DNA of 64,000 nt from Morella rubra (lineage: Eukaryota; Streptophyta; Magnoliopsida; Fagales; Myricaceae), in contig CM025853.1 of NCBI GenBank assembly GCA_003952965.2, positions 21,248,686-21,312,685 on the forward strand, given 5' to 3'. Under the pieces are notes generated by a model. That model saw only the letters and a program-made list of their open reading frames with translations, ran no database searches and was not told the origin of the DNA. The translations under genes and the position numbers were made by a program. Positions 11,895 to 23,525 of this stretch are shown here, in pieces. How positions within the stretch are numbered: position 1 is the first letter of the stretch; each line of letters opens with the position of its first letter.

Positions 11895-13530
11895 TATATT
11901 TCTTGAAGTGGTGACTAAACTCTATAGTAACTCTTGTAGTATAGGCTTAATAGAATAGTCTCAAATGTAAGCTCCTAAGAAGAATACAAAAACATTGAAC
12001 TTATACTGGAGTGGAGACATCGAATAGAATTTGCAGTCGTCCAACCTAAATCATTGTTTGCCACTATTTTCTTAATTTAACCAGTTTTAGTTGCCCCAAT
12101 TAATGTCAACAACTCACTTATAATTGCAAGCTCTCATATAAAAAAAAAAAAGTTGCTAGCTCTCATATTCCAATAAAAATTTACACACAAAAGAAAGAAA
12201 AGGAAGAAAAAGAGAAAAAATGTTGAAGTTTTTCAGTGCTTACTTAAGCATTTTGGTTATTGTACGTAGCCCCACAAGTTGCAATCAATGTCTCTCAATT
12301 GGAGTCTCTACATATTAAGCGTTTTGGAGTCACTTTTTATTTTTATTTTCCTTGGTATGTAATTGACAAACAATACTAAAAAAACACGAGGGTGAATTAG
12401 GGTTGTACATGGCTCGGTTGAGATTGGGTTCAGTCAGTACTGAACTCCCCCCATGGTTGGGACTCTAAGGTTGCCCAACTGACCAAACCGCTCCACCTTG
12501 AGGTGAGGAACCAGTCGAGGCTAACTTCCATTGGGCTCGGTTAGGGTCCGACGGCCTTAGACTCCCAAACAAGGAGGGAGTTATGTACCGACCTAACCCA
12601 AACCCATACAAGTCAGATCTTGGCATCTCAAGCCCGACCGAAATTGGTCGAGCTGCAGTATTCTTGGCCCAAACCCGTCGAGCAGACCAATTGGGGTCAA
12701 GTTGGGTCTGAACAACCCTAGAGTGATATATAAAGTAAACCCTTAACAAAATAAAGGCTATTAAGCTGACTGTTGGACATAAGATAATCAGTATAAAAAC
12801 CTTTATCCTAAATCATCTGCGAAAGGAGAGGTTACCTAATGCACCTCAGTTCCACTCCCCTCTAAAATTTGTAAGAAAGTGCCTGTCGAGATGGAGTACT
12901 TAGAGACTTCTCAGTTCTCGCAAGGTGGTGGTCTTCGATAACATGACTTCTCTTTTTTTAGGATCTAATAGGTTGTAGGGCTATAGAAGGCAAATTGGTC
13001 CTTTTTATTTTGCCAAAATCTAGGATTTTCATATAAATACTTTATAATCTATCCCTAACATTGATGATACTTTGGCCGTTCTCTCTAGCTAGGAATATTG
13101 GTGAACCAGTGTTTCGATTTTTTTCCCGTCTTCGATATCCAATTATTATTTTATCATTAGTGCACGGTAGATATTCATTATTATTTTATTTTATCATCAG
13201 TTCACGGTAGATATTCTACATGTGGAGGGGTCATAATAATTTTTTACTGAGAAATCACTGTATATATCTATTCACTTTCATATATTAATTTATGGACTAC
13301 AAAAGTAACAGAACTTTTTTTCATAAAAAAAAAAAAAGATGTAAAGAAAAAATTAAGAGATTATAAATAGATCATTAATTAATTATAATTTTTTTTGACA
13401 TTCTTTAATTTATGAAATTATCATTACCTTTTTTGTCATTCATTGCGTTTTGAAGAAGTTTTAGGACTTAGTTGGGGAGCGGGCTTTGCCTGTGTCCGTC
13501 ACTATATATGGATGGTGTTGATTAGGGGCT
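11895..13530. repeat. Duplicated 3' flank of copy A (pairs with 16278-17698)
   Basis: The block runs in parallel with 16278-17698, from TTTCTTGAAGTGGTGACTAA to TTTTCAATGCTGA, with scattered indels. It shows that A and B arose by segmental duplication that included more than 1.4 kb downstream. The copies differ by several percent, and both carry the same short hAT-like element, so that insertion predates the duplication. Confidence 0.8.
12398..12720. mobile_element. Small non-autonomous hAT-like element
   Basis: The ends are TAGGGTTGTACA and TGAACAACCCTA, inverted copies with one mismatch. The interior is GC-rich with many CGG/GGGTC words. The flanks GGGTGAAT and GAGTGATA are a poor match for an 8-bp duplication. 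A 213-bp relative lies at 16745-16957 in the paralogous flank. Open frames inside are incidental. Confidence 0.6.
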
Positions 13531-13915
13531 ACGGTGATTTTCAATGCTGAAGCAATGATTAGTCATAAGACGTCCCTCGTTCGTAGTGTCCTACACTGTT
13601 TGGATACCGTTCTTTGTGCATTGCAATTTTCTACATCCTTAGGATGCGAACAGTTTTCGGACTGTCGACAAAGCACGTTCGATACCCTTTTTACTGCACT
13701 CCAACATTTTACATCCTGAACGTTCAAACGGCAACAACTGGTAAATTTTTCTCCGTTTGATATCGAGCACGCACGTTCGGACGAAGGGAAAAGTAAGTGT
13801 TCGAATGGTAGGTAGAGAATGGATACGTCAAACTGTTCGAAAGTGATCGAACAGTCGGGTTGCATCACATTAGAATGCTTACGTATTCGTTCGAATGGTG
13901 TTTTTACTTTTCATT
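13531..13915. other. Insertion-like segment with TTCGAACG-type motifs
   Basis: Similarity to the B flank stops right after TTTTCAATGCTGA. What follows has many GTTCG/CGAAC words (GTTCGAATG, CGTTCGGACG, CTGTTCGAAAG), like CACTA subterminal sequence at 45030-45230. No terminal repeat was found. Confidence 0.35.
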
Positions 13916-14137
13916 TTTTACATTTTCAAAATAAAAATACTTTTGGTAAAAAATTAACATATGGAGACGGGGGTTGATAGATTTTTCACCAAGTCATGTC
14001 TCCAGGGAGTTAAATGTCTGTTTTGTTACCTTGGGGATCCATTTGCAACTTTAGAGTTCTTGAGTGGAAATTTCACCTACTTTTATATTCACTATAATTT
14101 ATTGTTTACCAGTTACAAAAAGTAAAAAGTAAATAAA

Positions 14138-14493
14138 GGCTTAATTACACAAATAGTCCTTGTGGTATAATATTTTGAAAAAAAGATTTACTTGGTAAAC
14201 GTTAGTACAAATTGGTCCTTCTGGTCAGTGTTTAGTAACAAAATAATTCCTTAATCTCAGTTTTATCATCTCTCTTAACACTCGATCCTGAGTTTTGAAT
14301 TAGTAACATATGACTAGTTGGCTGAAGATTTAATTCAGCTCAGTATAGGGCGTTAAGAGAGATGACGGAACTAAGACGAAATGACCATTTTGTTACTATA
14401 CACTGACCACATGGACCAATTTGTACAAATGTTTACCACATGGATCTTTTTGTCAAAGTGTTATACTACATGGACTGTTTGTATAATTAAGTC
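14138..14493. mobile_element. Foldback MITE, about 356 bp
   Basis: The left arm GGCTTAATTACACAAATAGT is matched inverted by ACTGTTTGTATAATTAAGTC at the right, and the arms extend about 100 bases with mismatches. The paralogous flank at 45520-45560 reads from ATTACAAAATAAT into AAAGTGACTCCAAAACGC without it, so that site is the empty allele in paralogous DNA. No coding capacity. Confidence 0.75.
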
Positions 14494-15270
14494 AAAAATA
14501 AAAGTGACTCCAAAACGCTTAACACAAAATGTTCCCTTTGTTTAGTCTGGCCGACTTGTGTGTCAAAAATGAAGATTAATAAGATATCAGGGAAAATAAT
14601 TTAATGATAAAAATGAATTAAAAGAGGCAATTTCTTTTGTATTAATAAAATGATCAGAACGAAGAGATCAGATATAATTAAAGAAGGGCTTCGAAATCTA
14701 TTTAATTACGTCGTCGGTCTTATAAGTTCAAGGTTTCTGTATTCTTCTTAGAGCTTCTGTTTTAGAGTACTCTTGCCCGAAACCTATTTCCATTCTAACT
14801 TGTGGGTCATTAATATATAGAGCGCGCGCGCATATATATATATATACGTGGATAACTGTCCCCAAACCTTAAATAAATATTTGTTTATATGTGGTGGAAA
14901 ATTGCACTTTAAATTTTTAATGCAAGCTCAAGAAAATATTCTCATATTATATTAGGTGTGGATCGGAAGATGCATATTCTGTCCAGTTTATCGACGGTTT
15001 TCTATTTACTCTTCAAAGCTATATATTCCCTTGCACTTATAGGTTTAATTAGCTTTCCCTATCAACTTTTCTACATTAATCTATGTGAGAACGATGAGTA
15101 CGTGGAAGGGTTAATGACACGACGAAAAATTAAATAAAAGGGGGTATATATGAAGTACAGTTTCATCAATTTTCTAATGGAAATAAAGCCTGCTTTTATC
15201 CAACCCGGCCCGCTGCTATTGTTTGCATTAACCTATAAGCTAGGCATGGAGTGAGATAATTAGTCATTAC

Positions 15271-15280
15271 ACTATAAATA
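15271..15280 (+). promoter_or_regulatory. TATA box of defensin-like gene B
   Basis: ACTATAAATA is 49 bases before the ATG at 15321, in a conserved block that also carries CCCGGCCCGCTGC and GTGAGATAA. Transcription would be expected to start about 30 bases downstream. Confidence 0.8.
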
Positions 15281-15320
15281 CCAATAGGCTTCGTTCATCT
15301 TTGGCATGAGTAAAGAGCAA

Positions 15321-15999
15321 ATGTCTAAGTCTCCTCAATGTGCTTGTATCGTTCCTATATTCATTCTCTTGATCCTCATTGCAAATGCAGGTCAGTACTA
15401 GATTCAAGGTCCAATATTTGAGTTGTACGTGTGCTTTCTCAAATGCTAAATTATTTCTCTTAGATTCTGATCTTTTGATTCTCATTAATTATAAGTACTT
15501 TGCTCTACAATATATATAAACTTGTATAAATGCTCCCCTTTATTTCAAACCAGATATATATTTCGAATTTTATTGTCTCAATATTCACCACATTAATTAC
15601 TAATTAAAATTATCATGTTTCGTATGGTATAAGAAATAGGAAATGATAATATAAATAAATTTACTCCTAAGGGATCTCTAATTACAAAATTGTACTTTTG
15701 AAAGTTCTAAATGAGAATACCTTTAAAAGTTGGAGTATATCTATCTAGATCTAGGTATTGAAATAAGAATACTTATAGATCAGTTATCTAATCCATCCTT
15801 CATTTGTATTGAAATAGGAATTGTCACGTGCAGAGAATGCCAACGTCGTCTCAGCAAAAATTGGCACAAGGCGTGTATAAGGGACGAACTCTGTGACAAG
15901 AAATGTCGAGAATTTGAGGGTGCAGTGCAAGGGAAATGTATTGTCAATCCTTGGCACTCATTTAGTCCTGAATGCTACTGCTACTTTTTTACTTGTTGA
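15321..15999 (+). CDS. Defensin-like secreted cysteine-rich peptide, gene B (exons 15321-15390 and 15818-15999)
   Basis: Exon 1 codes a 23-residue signal peptide (MSKSPQCACIVPIFILLILI then ANA). A 427-base phase-1 intron (GT at 15391, AG at 15816-15817) follows. Exon 2 codes 59 residues to TGA at 15997, giving 83 residues in all. The mature part has Cys spacing C-x2-C-x11-C-x5-C-x3-C-x10-C-x11-C-x-C-x4-C. The core C-x5-C-x3-C, GKC and C-x-C pattern is that of plant defensins (CS-alpha-beta fold), and an intron after the signal peptide is usual for them. There are nine cysteines, one more than the usual eight; the extra one is near the predicted mature N-terminus. The peptide is probably secreted; a defence role or a pollen/stigma signal (SCR- or LURE-like) cannot be told apart from sequence. 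No frame defect was seen. Confidence 0.85.
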
Positions 16000-16194
16000 A
16001 CGCTGGACATTCAAAACAAGTTTGTAAGTCATTTACACCATGATGTCAAGGTTGTATAAGGATAGAAAATAGGAAAAGACTAGTCCATATATAGCTCTTA
16101 TATATGGATGTGTAATATGGAACTCCAGTTGGCTGTTTTAGGGTTATGCGTTGAAGTTGTTTCCTTTTGTAATATTTTATTCTTTCGAGTAATT

Positions 16195-16200
16195 AATAAA
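16195..16200 (+). promoter_or_regulatory. Candidate polyadenylation signal of gene B
   Basis: AATAAA occurs about 195 bases after the stop codon, following TTTGTAATATTTTATTC. The corresponding position in D and E reads AATAATGAAT- or AATTAATGAA-like. Confidence 0.45.
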
Positions 16201-16277
16201 TTTTATGATTCATAGTCTTTCATCCACATACTCATACAAGAAATAATTATATATGACGAATTTCGGAGTAAATCCAG

Positions 16278-17698
16278 GTATTTCTTGAAGTGGTGACTAA
16301 ATCCTTTATTGACTCTTGTAGTATTGGCTTAATAGAATGTCTCAAATGTAAGGCTCCTAAGAAGAATCCAAAAACCTTGAAATTATGCTGGAGTGGAGAC
16401 ATCAAATAGAATTTGCAGCAGTCCAACCTAAACCATTGTTTGCCGCTATTTTCTTAATTTAATCAGTTGTAATGGCCCCAATTAATGTCAACAGCTTGCT
16501 TATAATTGCAAGCTCTCGTATTCCAATAAAAATTTACAACAAAAAATTAAGAAAATGAAGAAAAAGAGAAAGAATGCTGGAGTTTTTCGGTGCTTAAGTG
16601 TTTGGTTATTGTAGGTAGCCCCACAAGTTGCAATCAACGTCTCTCAATTGGAGTCTCTACATATTAAGCGTTTTGGAGTCACCTTTTATTTGATTTCCTT
16701 GGTAGGAAATTGATAAACAGGACTGCAAAAAGAAGAGGGCGAATTAGGGTTGTACATGACTCGGTCGGGATCAAGTTTAGTTAGTACATGACTCGGTTAG
16801 GATCGAGTTCAGTCAGTACTAAACTCCTCCCATGGTTGGGAGTCTAAGGCCCCCGATTGACTGAATTGCTCTATCTAGGGGTGAGGAATCAGTCGAGGCT
16901 AAATTCCATCGGGGTTGACCAAACTAGTCGGGGTCAAGCTGGGTCTGAACAACCCTAGCTAGAGTGATATATAAAAGTAAACTCTTAACAAAATAGAGGC
17001 TATTATGATGACGGTTGGACATAAGATGATCAGTATAAAAACCTATATCATCTGTGAAAGGAGAGGTTGCCTACAGCACCTCAATTTCACTCCCCTCTAA
17101 ATATTTGTAAGAAAGTGCCTGTTGAAATGGAATACTTAGAGACTTCTTGCAAGGTTGTCATCTTCGATAACATGACTCCTATTTTTTAGAATCTAATAGG
17201 TTGTCGGGATATAGAAGGCAAATTGGTCCTTTTCATTTTGCCTAGATCTAGGATTTTCATACAAATACTTTCTAATCTATCCCTAACATTATTGATGATA
17301 TTTTGGTCGCTCCCTCACGTGGATGTAGGAACATTGGTGAACCACTATTTCAATTTTTTTGCTCTCTCTTCGATCAGTGCAGGGTAGTTATTCCACATGA
17401 GGGGGGGGGGAGGTAATAATTTTTTACCGAGAAATCACTGTGTATATCTATTCAAGTTCATATATAAATTTGATGTAAAAAAAAATCAATAGATTATAAA
17501 TAAATCATTAATTAATTATTTTTTTTTTTGTCATTCTTTAATTTATGAAATTATCAATACCTTTTTCGTCATTCAGTATGCTTTGAAGAAGTTTTAGGAC
17601 TTAGTTGTGGAGCGGGCTCCGCTTCTGTGTCCACCTGCACTATATATGGATGGTGTTGGTTAGGGGCTACTGAAGCCGACCTATGCTAATTTTCAATG
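16278..17698. repeat. Duplicated 3' flank of gene B (pairs with 11895-13530)
   Basis: Parallel copy of the block downstream of copy A, ending at the same TTTTCAATGCTGA. It includes a run of ten or more G at 17401-17412 that is absent from the A copy. Confidence 0.8.
16745..16957. mobile_element. Small hAT-like element, relative of 12398-12720
   Basis: TAGGGTTGTACATGACTCGG at the left and CTGAACAACCCTA at the right. It is about 110 bases shorter than its paralogue and contains an internal duplication of GTACATGACTCGGT. Confidence 0.6.
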
Positions 17699-18670
17699 CT
17701 GACAAAAACCGTCCGAGAGATAGCATAACCCGTTTGCATGGATCTCAAACGGCAACGTTTCTTATTATTATATGTTCATACAAAGAGTCACTTTGTCTGG
17801 ACGGATATCAACACAAGACGTTTTAAATAAAAAATGTGTTATGGTTTGCACGTGTACTAACGCCGTGCGGACATAAATAAAAGACGACAATATTATCATA
17901 TAAATCCATCCGAACGGTTAGCAAGTCGTCTGGATAGAGCTTCGATGAACGTACAATTGACTCAACCATAGTTGTGCTCTATCCCACCCAAAAACAATCA
18001 AAATACATAAAAATTGAAATAGAAAGGCATGAAGAAGGTATTTCCTGAGCTTGTGAATATAGATCTCGAAATATCAAAAAAATTTATGAAATTGAAGAGA
18101 AAATGATGAGAGAAAATCGAAATGGAATGAGTGAGAATTTAATTTTGACAACTCTATTTGTTTTAAAGATCCAAGTTCTGCAGCGTCCACACGTTTTGTA
18201 TGTCAGTTCAGATGGTATATTTTTAGCTTATGTGGGGAGAGACATGTCTCTGTCTCCCACCGCCTGAGTATTTTTTTTCTAAAAGAAATATATTTCAACA
18301 TTAAAAAAATGCCACTGCCTATTTAAAATTACAAAACTGCCATTTATTTTTTAAAAAATAATTAAATTCAGAATATTACAGAAGAGCTGGGCCGTGAGCG
18401 AGCTGTCGACACTAGTTTGGGGCTGTTAAACAAATTAATTGATGCAATTAAGATAATAGTGGCAGACAATAATGTACGTATAAATTAGGTCGGACGGCCG
18501 CGAAATCTATTTAATTACGTCGTGTTAAGGTATCTCCACTCCAGCATAAGTTTAAGGCCAGTTTCTGTATTCTTCGCCTATTTTCATTCTAACTCGTGGG
18601 TCATGAACGGATTACACACATAACCTTTTTTGTTCATGGTGGAAATTGCACTTTTTTGTTTTATGACAGT
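17699..18670. other. Non-coding spacer, partly insertion-like
   Basis: No gene was seen. 17700-18240 carries CGTCCGAGAG, CATCCGAACGG and TTCAAACGG-like words resembling subterminal transposon sequence and breaks the B flank right after TTTTCAATGCTGA, as at 13531. 18380-18600 resembles 59160-59340. Confidence 0.4.
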
Positions 18671-20229
18671 CACTACAAGTAAAACAAGAAACGTTGACCG
18701 AACCCTTCGTATTTGTCACCAAAGAGTAGGTTTTTAGTGACATGACTTACAAAAGCGTCAGTACTAATATCTTTATCAATAAACAGATGGTTGCTATAGA
18801 CACAAAATAATACTGACGGAGTATATTTTATTAGAGATGATCTTGGCCGTCACTACATATAGTTTTAACTTTTTGACATTTTGGGAGGAGGAAATTAGGC
18901 CCTAGACACACCTATCTACCACCACTTTTACTGTCGCCATGGTCCATTGTCCACGAAACGTGGCCTTTCAATTCTTTCCTCAGATTACTTAGCAAAAAAA
19001 AAAACAAGTCTTTCCTAACATCTCGTCTTTTTCTCTCCCTTATTTGCTCTGCTTTTTTTTTTCTTTGCCCTTTCTTTCATCGTCATCTCCAAATATCTTC
19101 ACATAAATCACGTAGATCTGTGTCGAAAGCTCCACTCCATTCTTCTAATACCTAGTGTTTTCCCTATTCAAGATTTACCCAACAACAAGAAGGGACGACT
19201 AGATGTATGAAGAAAAGGTTTGAGCAAAGAGAATAGTTATTGAAGAGGTGTACTGGGCTACGTGGAGCAGCTGGAATTTTTTGAAGCTCATTGGCTGCCA
19301 ACCCAGCTATTTGGGAGAGATGGGGCTACAATTTGTGAAATCCTCTACTATTGCCGATTTTTTTTTTTTTTTTTTTTTTCTGAGCTTGTTGCAGATTTTC
19401 TTCTGGCATGTTTGTTGTAGATCTTGCCGCATTTGTGTAGTCCTTGGGCATGTTCGTTTTCATGTTGCTTTTAGGATTTGCATCCTATTTTTATTTTTAC
19501 AATCCAAATATCATAACACACACGTATTTCAATACAACACTTTATTACCTTTTTTACACACACCAATTCCTTTTAACAACTTTTGCACGCATTCTTATAC
19601 AACTTTAACACCATCTAAATATTCACAATTTCATCAGAATCCTAAAAATTTCATGAAAACGAACATGCCCTTGTTTTGTGAAGTTATTTATTCATTGTAG
19701 ATTTTTTTTTCTGGGTTTGTTGTAGATCTAGATTTCCAGATCTGGTTTGTTGTAGATCTGGTTTGTTGCAGATTTTCAGGTTTTCTGTGTTTGTTTCTTG
19801 CCATGGTGATTTGTAAAGTTTTAAATTTTGTAAAGTCTTGTGTCCTGTTTCGTGAAGTCTTTGTACAACCGTTTATGAATATTCAAATTTTATATGGATT
19901 GTTGTCTCTCTCTGTTTGAAATGGATTATCTGGTTGGTTTTGCTATTTTTGTGCATATGGCGAAGAAGGTGTTCATTCTTGACGAACTAAGGTCGTCGGT
20001 TACCATGCAATCGATAGAGATCGACTCTTTTCTCCCAACGTATTTTATCGTCGATGTAGATAGCCTATTGTTGACGGAGGAGAATGGTTGTCGGGAAAAG
20101 GAAACCGGCACGCGGCAGAAACGACGAAGGCTTGACGACCGAAAGCCGTGGCTGAAGGGCTCTAGTGACAGTTTTGTGTATTTTTGGTGACGGCAACGCT
20201 CGTCGGGTGAGCCCGATTTTCTTGTAGTG
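18671..20229. mobile_element. Complete non-autonomous CACTA element, 1559 bp
   Basis: It begins CACTACAAGTAAAAC and ends TTTTCTTGTAGTG, inverted copies apart from one base. It is flanked by AGT on both sides (18668-18670 and 20230-20232), the 3-bp target duplication expected of CACTA elements. Words such as TTTTTAGTGACA and TTTGGTGACGG near the ends resemble those of the larger element at 40684. It holds no transposase. Two open frames (19248-19700 and 19894-20190) have no recognisable product; the second could be captured host sequence, which I cannot identify. Confidence 0.9.
19447..19669. mobile_element. MITE nested in the CACTA element
   Basis: GGCATGTTCGTTTTCATG at the left is matched exactly inverted by CATGAAAACGAACATGCC at the right, and CTTG flanks both sides. 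At 223 bp with an 18-bp perfect terminal repeat it is a short inverted-repeat element. PIF/Harbinger-like or hAT-like origin is open; the duplication is shorter than hAT would give. Confidence 0.75.
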
Positions 20230-20232
20230 AGT

Positions 20233-21027
20233 TCAACAAGTCACATCCATAACCTTTTTGTTAACTTGATGCATATAATTAATTAAAGAATTCAGATGGG
20301 TCGGGATTTATTTAAATTCCCGAAGTCCCTGTCACACTTCAAACGCAGAGAGGTTCTATGAAGTAAATTAAACCTTCTACTATATCAGGAACTTATAAAT
20401 TCTCCTTTGTCAAATAATGATTCTGTATTTTATTTGATATTATTCTTTGCCTTGTTCTTTTCCCCAAAGACATGCAGAAGAGCAAAGCTTATCAAAACAT
20501 GTTAGCGTATAATATTTGAGTCACGTACCCTTTCTCAGTGGTGTTAAGATCTAAACCCGACTTTTCAAAACCTAAACGAGCCCCATCTACATATTCTACT
20601 TTTGTTTTCTTCTTCAAATTTAGTTCAATTCAAGTTTTTGTTAATATATATGTATCCGCACAAAAGCTCTACAAAAGGTAATTATGGTTTGCAGCCTATA
20701 AACCATACCAAGATCTTCTAGATACGATAAATAATTAAGAACTGATGCTATATTCCCACTTATTGGTTTTGCTTTCCATGTCGTCTTTTCTATAATTACT
20801 GGGAACCATGAGTACAAGGGTTAAGGGCCCCATTAAATTTTTAAAAAAATGAGGCTAAACTGAATAAGAGAAAATAAACAATATATATAGCTTTGAAATA
20901 AATAATAATAAAATTAAGAATAGCAACTAGAATTCTTCAATATGATCCGGACTCCATTCAATATGATAATTCAATTATGAAAGACACAATATTAAATCAA
21001 ATTCAATTAAGATCATAGCTGATCACG
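20233..21027. repeat. Upstream flank of copy C
   Basis: Family upstream sequence: the block at 20265-20370 (TTGATGCATATAATTAATT, then CACACTTCAAACGCAGAG) recurs near 22740-22830, 46040-46130 and 59900-60000. 20545-20590 matches 25915-25953, the left flank of the copia element. No gene is present. Confidence 0.65.
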
Positions 21028-21087
21028 CTATAAATACCCATTAAGCATCAATATTCTTCTTCGGCAAGAGTAATTAAGCTGGAGGAA

Positions 21088-21679
21088 ATGGCTGAGTCTC
21101 CCCAATATGTCCACGTGGTTCCATTATTCATTCTCTTCCTTCTCATTGCATGAGCAGGTCAATAGATTCAAGGGTTAGATAATTAAGAACTTCTGAATTT
21201 CATTAGTATATATATACACGAACTTTTAGAAATTCAAGTCTTTATTTCGAAAAACATATTTGGGATTTTACGGTCTCAATTATATTCTACATATTAGTCA
21301 CCAAATGATGATTTTTCTTATGGTCTTAAAAAAAAGTAAATCAAATAAATAGATTTTACTACTCATGGATCTTAAAATATAAATTGGTTGCAACCTCGAA
21401 TTAAGGTTCTGGATTGTTGAATAATATTACCTCTAAAAGTTGGAGAAGATCTAAGCCCTTGTATCATGATGTAAGAATTATGGCGTTATCTAATCGAGCC
21501 CCCGTATCAAAATAGGAAGGGTCACGTGCAACGAATGCAAACGACTAAGCAAAACTTGGCACAAGGTGTGTCTAAGCATCAAACAGTACCGTAATGAAAA
21601 ATTCCGAGGGTTAGAAGGTGCAGAGCATGGGGAATGTCTGTTTCGTCGTTGGAACTTATTTAGAGGCGCTAAATGCTAA
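21088..21679 (+). pseudogene. Defensin-like copy C, degenerate
   Basis: Exon 1 (21088-21157) reads MAESPQYVHVVPLFILFLLI then A, but codon 22 is TGA at 21151, where B has AAT, so the signal peptide is cut short. A 358-base intron follows. Exon 2 from 21516 keeps the framework (VTCNEC, WHKVC) but two of the core cysteines are changed to Tyr and Phe, and the frame ends early with TAA at 21677 instead of continuing through the C-x-C-x3-C end. A TATA box is present at 21028-21036, 60 bases before the ATG. With a stop, lost disulfides and a truncated C-terminus this copy is a pseudogene. Confidence 0.85.
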
Positions 21680-21801
21680 CTTCTTCATATGTTGAATCTT
21701 GACAACTCAAAGTATCTTTGGGAGAGATTTGCACCATCATGAATTGCATAAGGATGGTAACTTATAGTAAATATAGCAGAGACTCTCCATGTAGATCTTA
21801 T

Positions 21802-21804
<3 letters not shown>

Positions 21805-21832
<28 letters not shown>
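21805..21832. repeat. (AT)14 microsatellite
   Basis: Uninterrupted AT dinucleotides lie in the former 3' untranslated region of copy C. Confidence 0.95.
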
Positions 21833-21865
21833 CATCTTCTTTTGGCTGTTTTAGGGTTATGCTTG

Positions 21866-22745
21866 GGCATCGACTCCTTTGTAATATTTTGTTCTTCCGA
21901 TCAATGAATTTCAAGTTTCTTCTTGCATCCACAAACTTATACAAGAGGTTTTGGCGGGATTTGGGATCATGATCTCCTGCACATGTACTCCATCCATGCA
22001 TGTTGCGAATGTTATTTAATCAATAAATATCAGAGGTTTTCAACAAAATGGGTACAAATCAAGACAAGTTAGCATGCAGGCATTAATTTCTCATTTCATA
22101 CCAAAGACAGCAACTGGTCACTCCCCTAACATTTAGCTTAAGTGGACTGGGCTCCGTTATTTCAATAACAGAGTTGGCTTGAGTAAAATTTCGTATCAAC
22201 ATGACAAACTCAGTGGGCTTTGAAATTTTTTTTTCTCTTTTAATACATTTTTCACTCACAAACTATCATGGTTATTGTACTTTGCACCAGCTTCTTTCAA
22301 ATTTTTAGACATTTTGCATCCTCCGTCCGACTATAATACCCTCAAGAATTTAATAAATTTACAACAATATCTTCAAATATATACGCAGAGTGGGTCAAGG
22401 GCATTATTTCCTTTTAGTCAAAAAATTTGACAAAAGGTGCAAAGTGTCTAAGATTAGATAGTTAGAGGATGAAATATCTCGAAAGTAGTAATGTAGGGTG
22501 CCAAGTGCAAAAACTATAGTAGTTTGAGGGTGAAAACTATATTCATATCCTTTTTTTAAAACACAATGAGGCTTCTGAAAAGGGCTAAAAGCTACTGAGA
22601 GACGTGTAATCTTTTCTTAATTTTAATTAGGAGTAAACATCTATCGACCCCCTTAAGGTGTAAATTAATTGGGTGATCAAAACGGAGATTTTTCTAAATG
22701 TTGTGGACGATAGAATACCTCTTGTATTGAAGTAAGAATTTATTT
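21866..22745. repeat. 3' flank of copy C (pairs with 39906-40683)
   Basis: Starting CTTGGGCATCGACTCCTTTG, this block runs parallel with 39906-40683. In the other copy the right end is broken by the CACTA element at 40684. Non-coding. Confidence 0.8.
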
Positions 22746-23470
22746 GATGCATCTAAGTAATTAAGAGGGGTCGGTCGGAATTTATTTGCTTGGATTCGAG
22801 TACGTCTCTTACACTTCAAACGAAGAAAGGGCCGGTATATATGGAGTATATATTCAACCTTTCCGACGAGGTAAAGTCATTATGCTAGCTTAGCAATATT
22901 GCCATCATTATCCACTCAAAGTCTTATTCCGTCAAAATAATTAGTCACATCACAAATTAAGCTTGCCAAAACCAAGAGGACCGCCAGTTTCTACTTTTTT
23001 TCTTCTTCAAATTAAGCTAAGTTCAAGTTTTTTTAATATATATGTACTAATATCCTTTCTGGCCTTAATATATTTAACATCAAATGAAATTCATGAATTT
23101 GTTTTAATTGAATATTTCTGACAAAGAATTTCAGCAAATTAATTATTAATACAATATCAGAAGTTGTTGAAGATGCATATTCTGTCGTTTACGTAAAGTG
23201 TATCGACGGTTAATTTTCTATTTACTCTTAAAAGCTATATATTCCCATGCACTGATAGGTTTAGCTTTCCCTGTCTAACTTTTCTACAATATTCTATGTG
23301 AGAACGATGAGTAAGTAGAAGGGTTAAAGACACGATGAAAAATTAAATTTATAAATAGGGTATAACGTACAGTTTCATCAATTTTCTAATGGTACGAAAG
23401 CCTGCTAGCTTTTATCCAACCCTTGCTGCTATTGCTTGCAGCAACGTCCTAGGAATGAGTGAGAAAACTC
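22746..23470. repeat. Upstream flank of gene D
   Basis: Non-coding family flank. 23160-23470 parallels the upstream sequence of B (14940-15270) and E (46300-46540). No other gene was seen. Confidence 0.65.
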
Positions 23471-23476
23471 GTTACA

Positions 23477-23485
23477 CTATAAATA
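23477..23485 (+). promoter_or_regulatory. TATA box of defensin-like gene D
   Basis: CTATAAATA is 49 bases before the ATG at 23526, the same spacing as in A and B. Confidence 0.8.
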
Positions 23486-23525
23486 CCCATAGGCTTCATT
23501 CTTCTTTGGCATGAGTATAGAGCAA

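Noticed and set aside
12465..12749. 94-codon minus-strand open frame
   Set aside because: Lies almost wholly in the GC-rich hAT-like element 12398-12720 and is open by composition.
19248..19700. 150-codon open frame on the plus strand
   Set aside because: It includes a long poly-T tract read as poly-Phe and spans the nested MITE in the small CACTA element; no protein signature.
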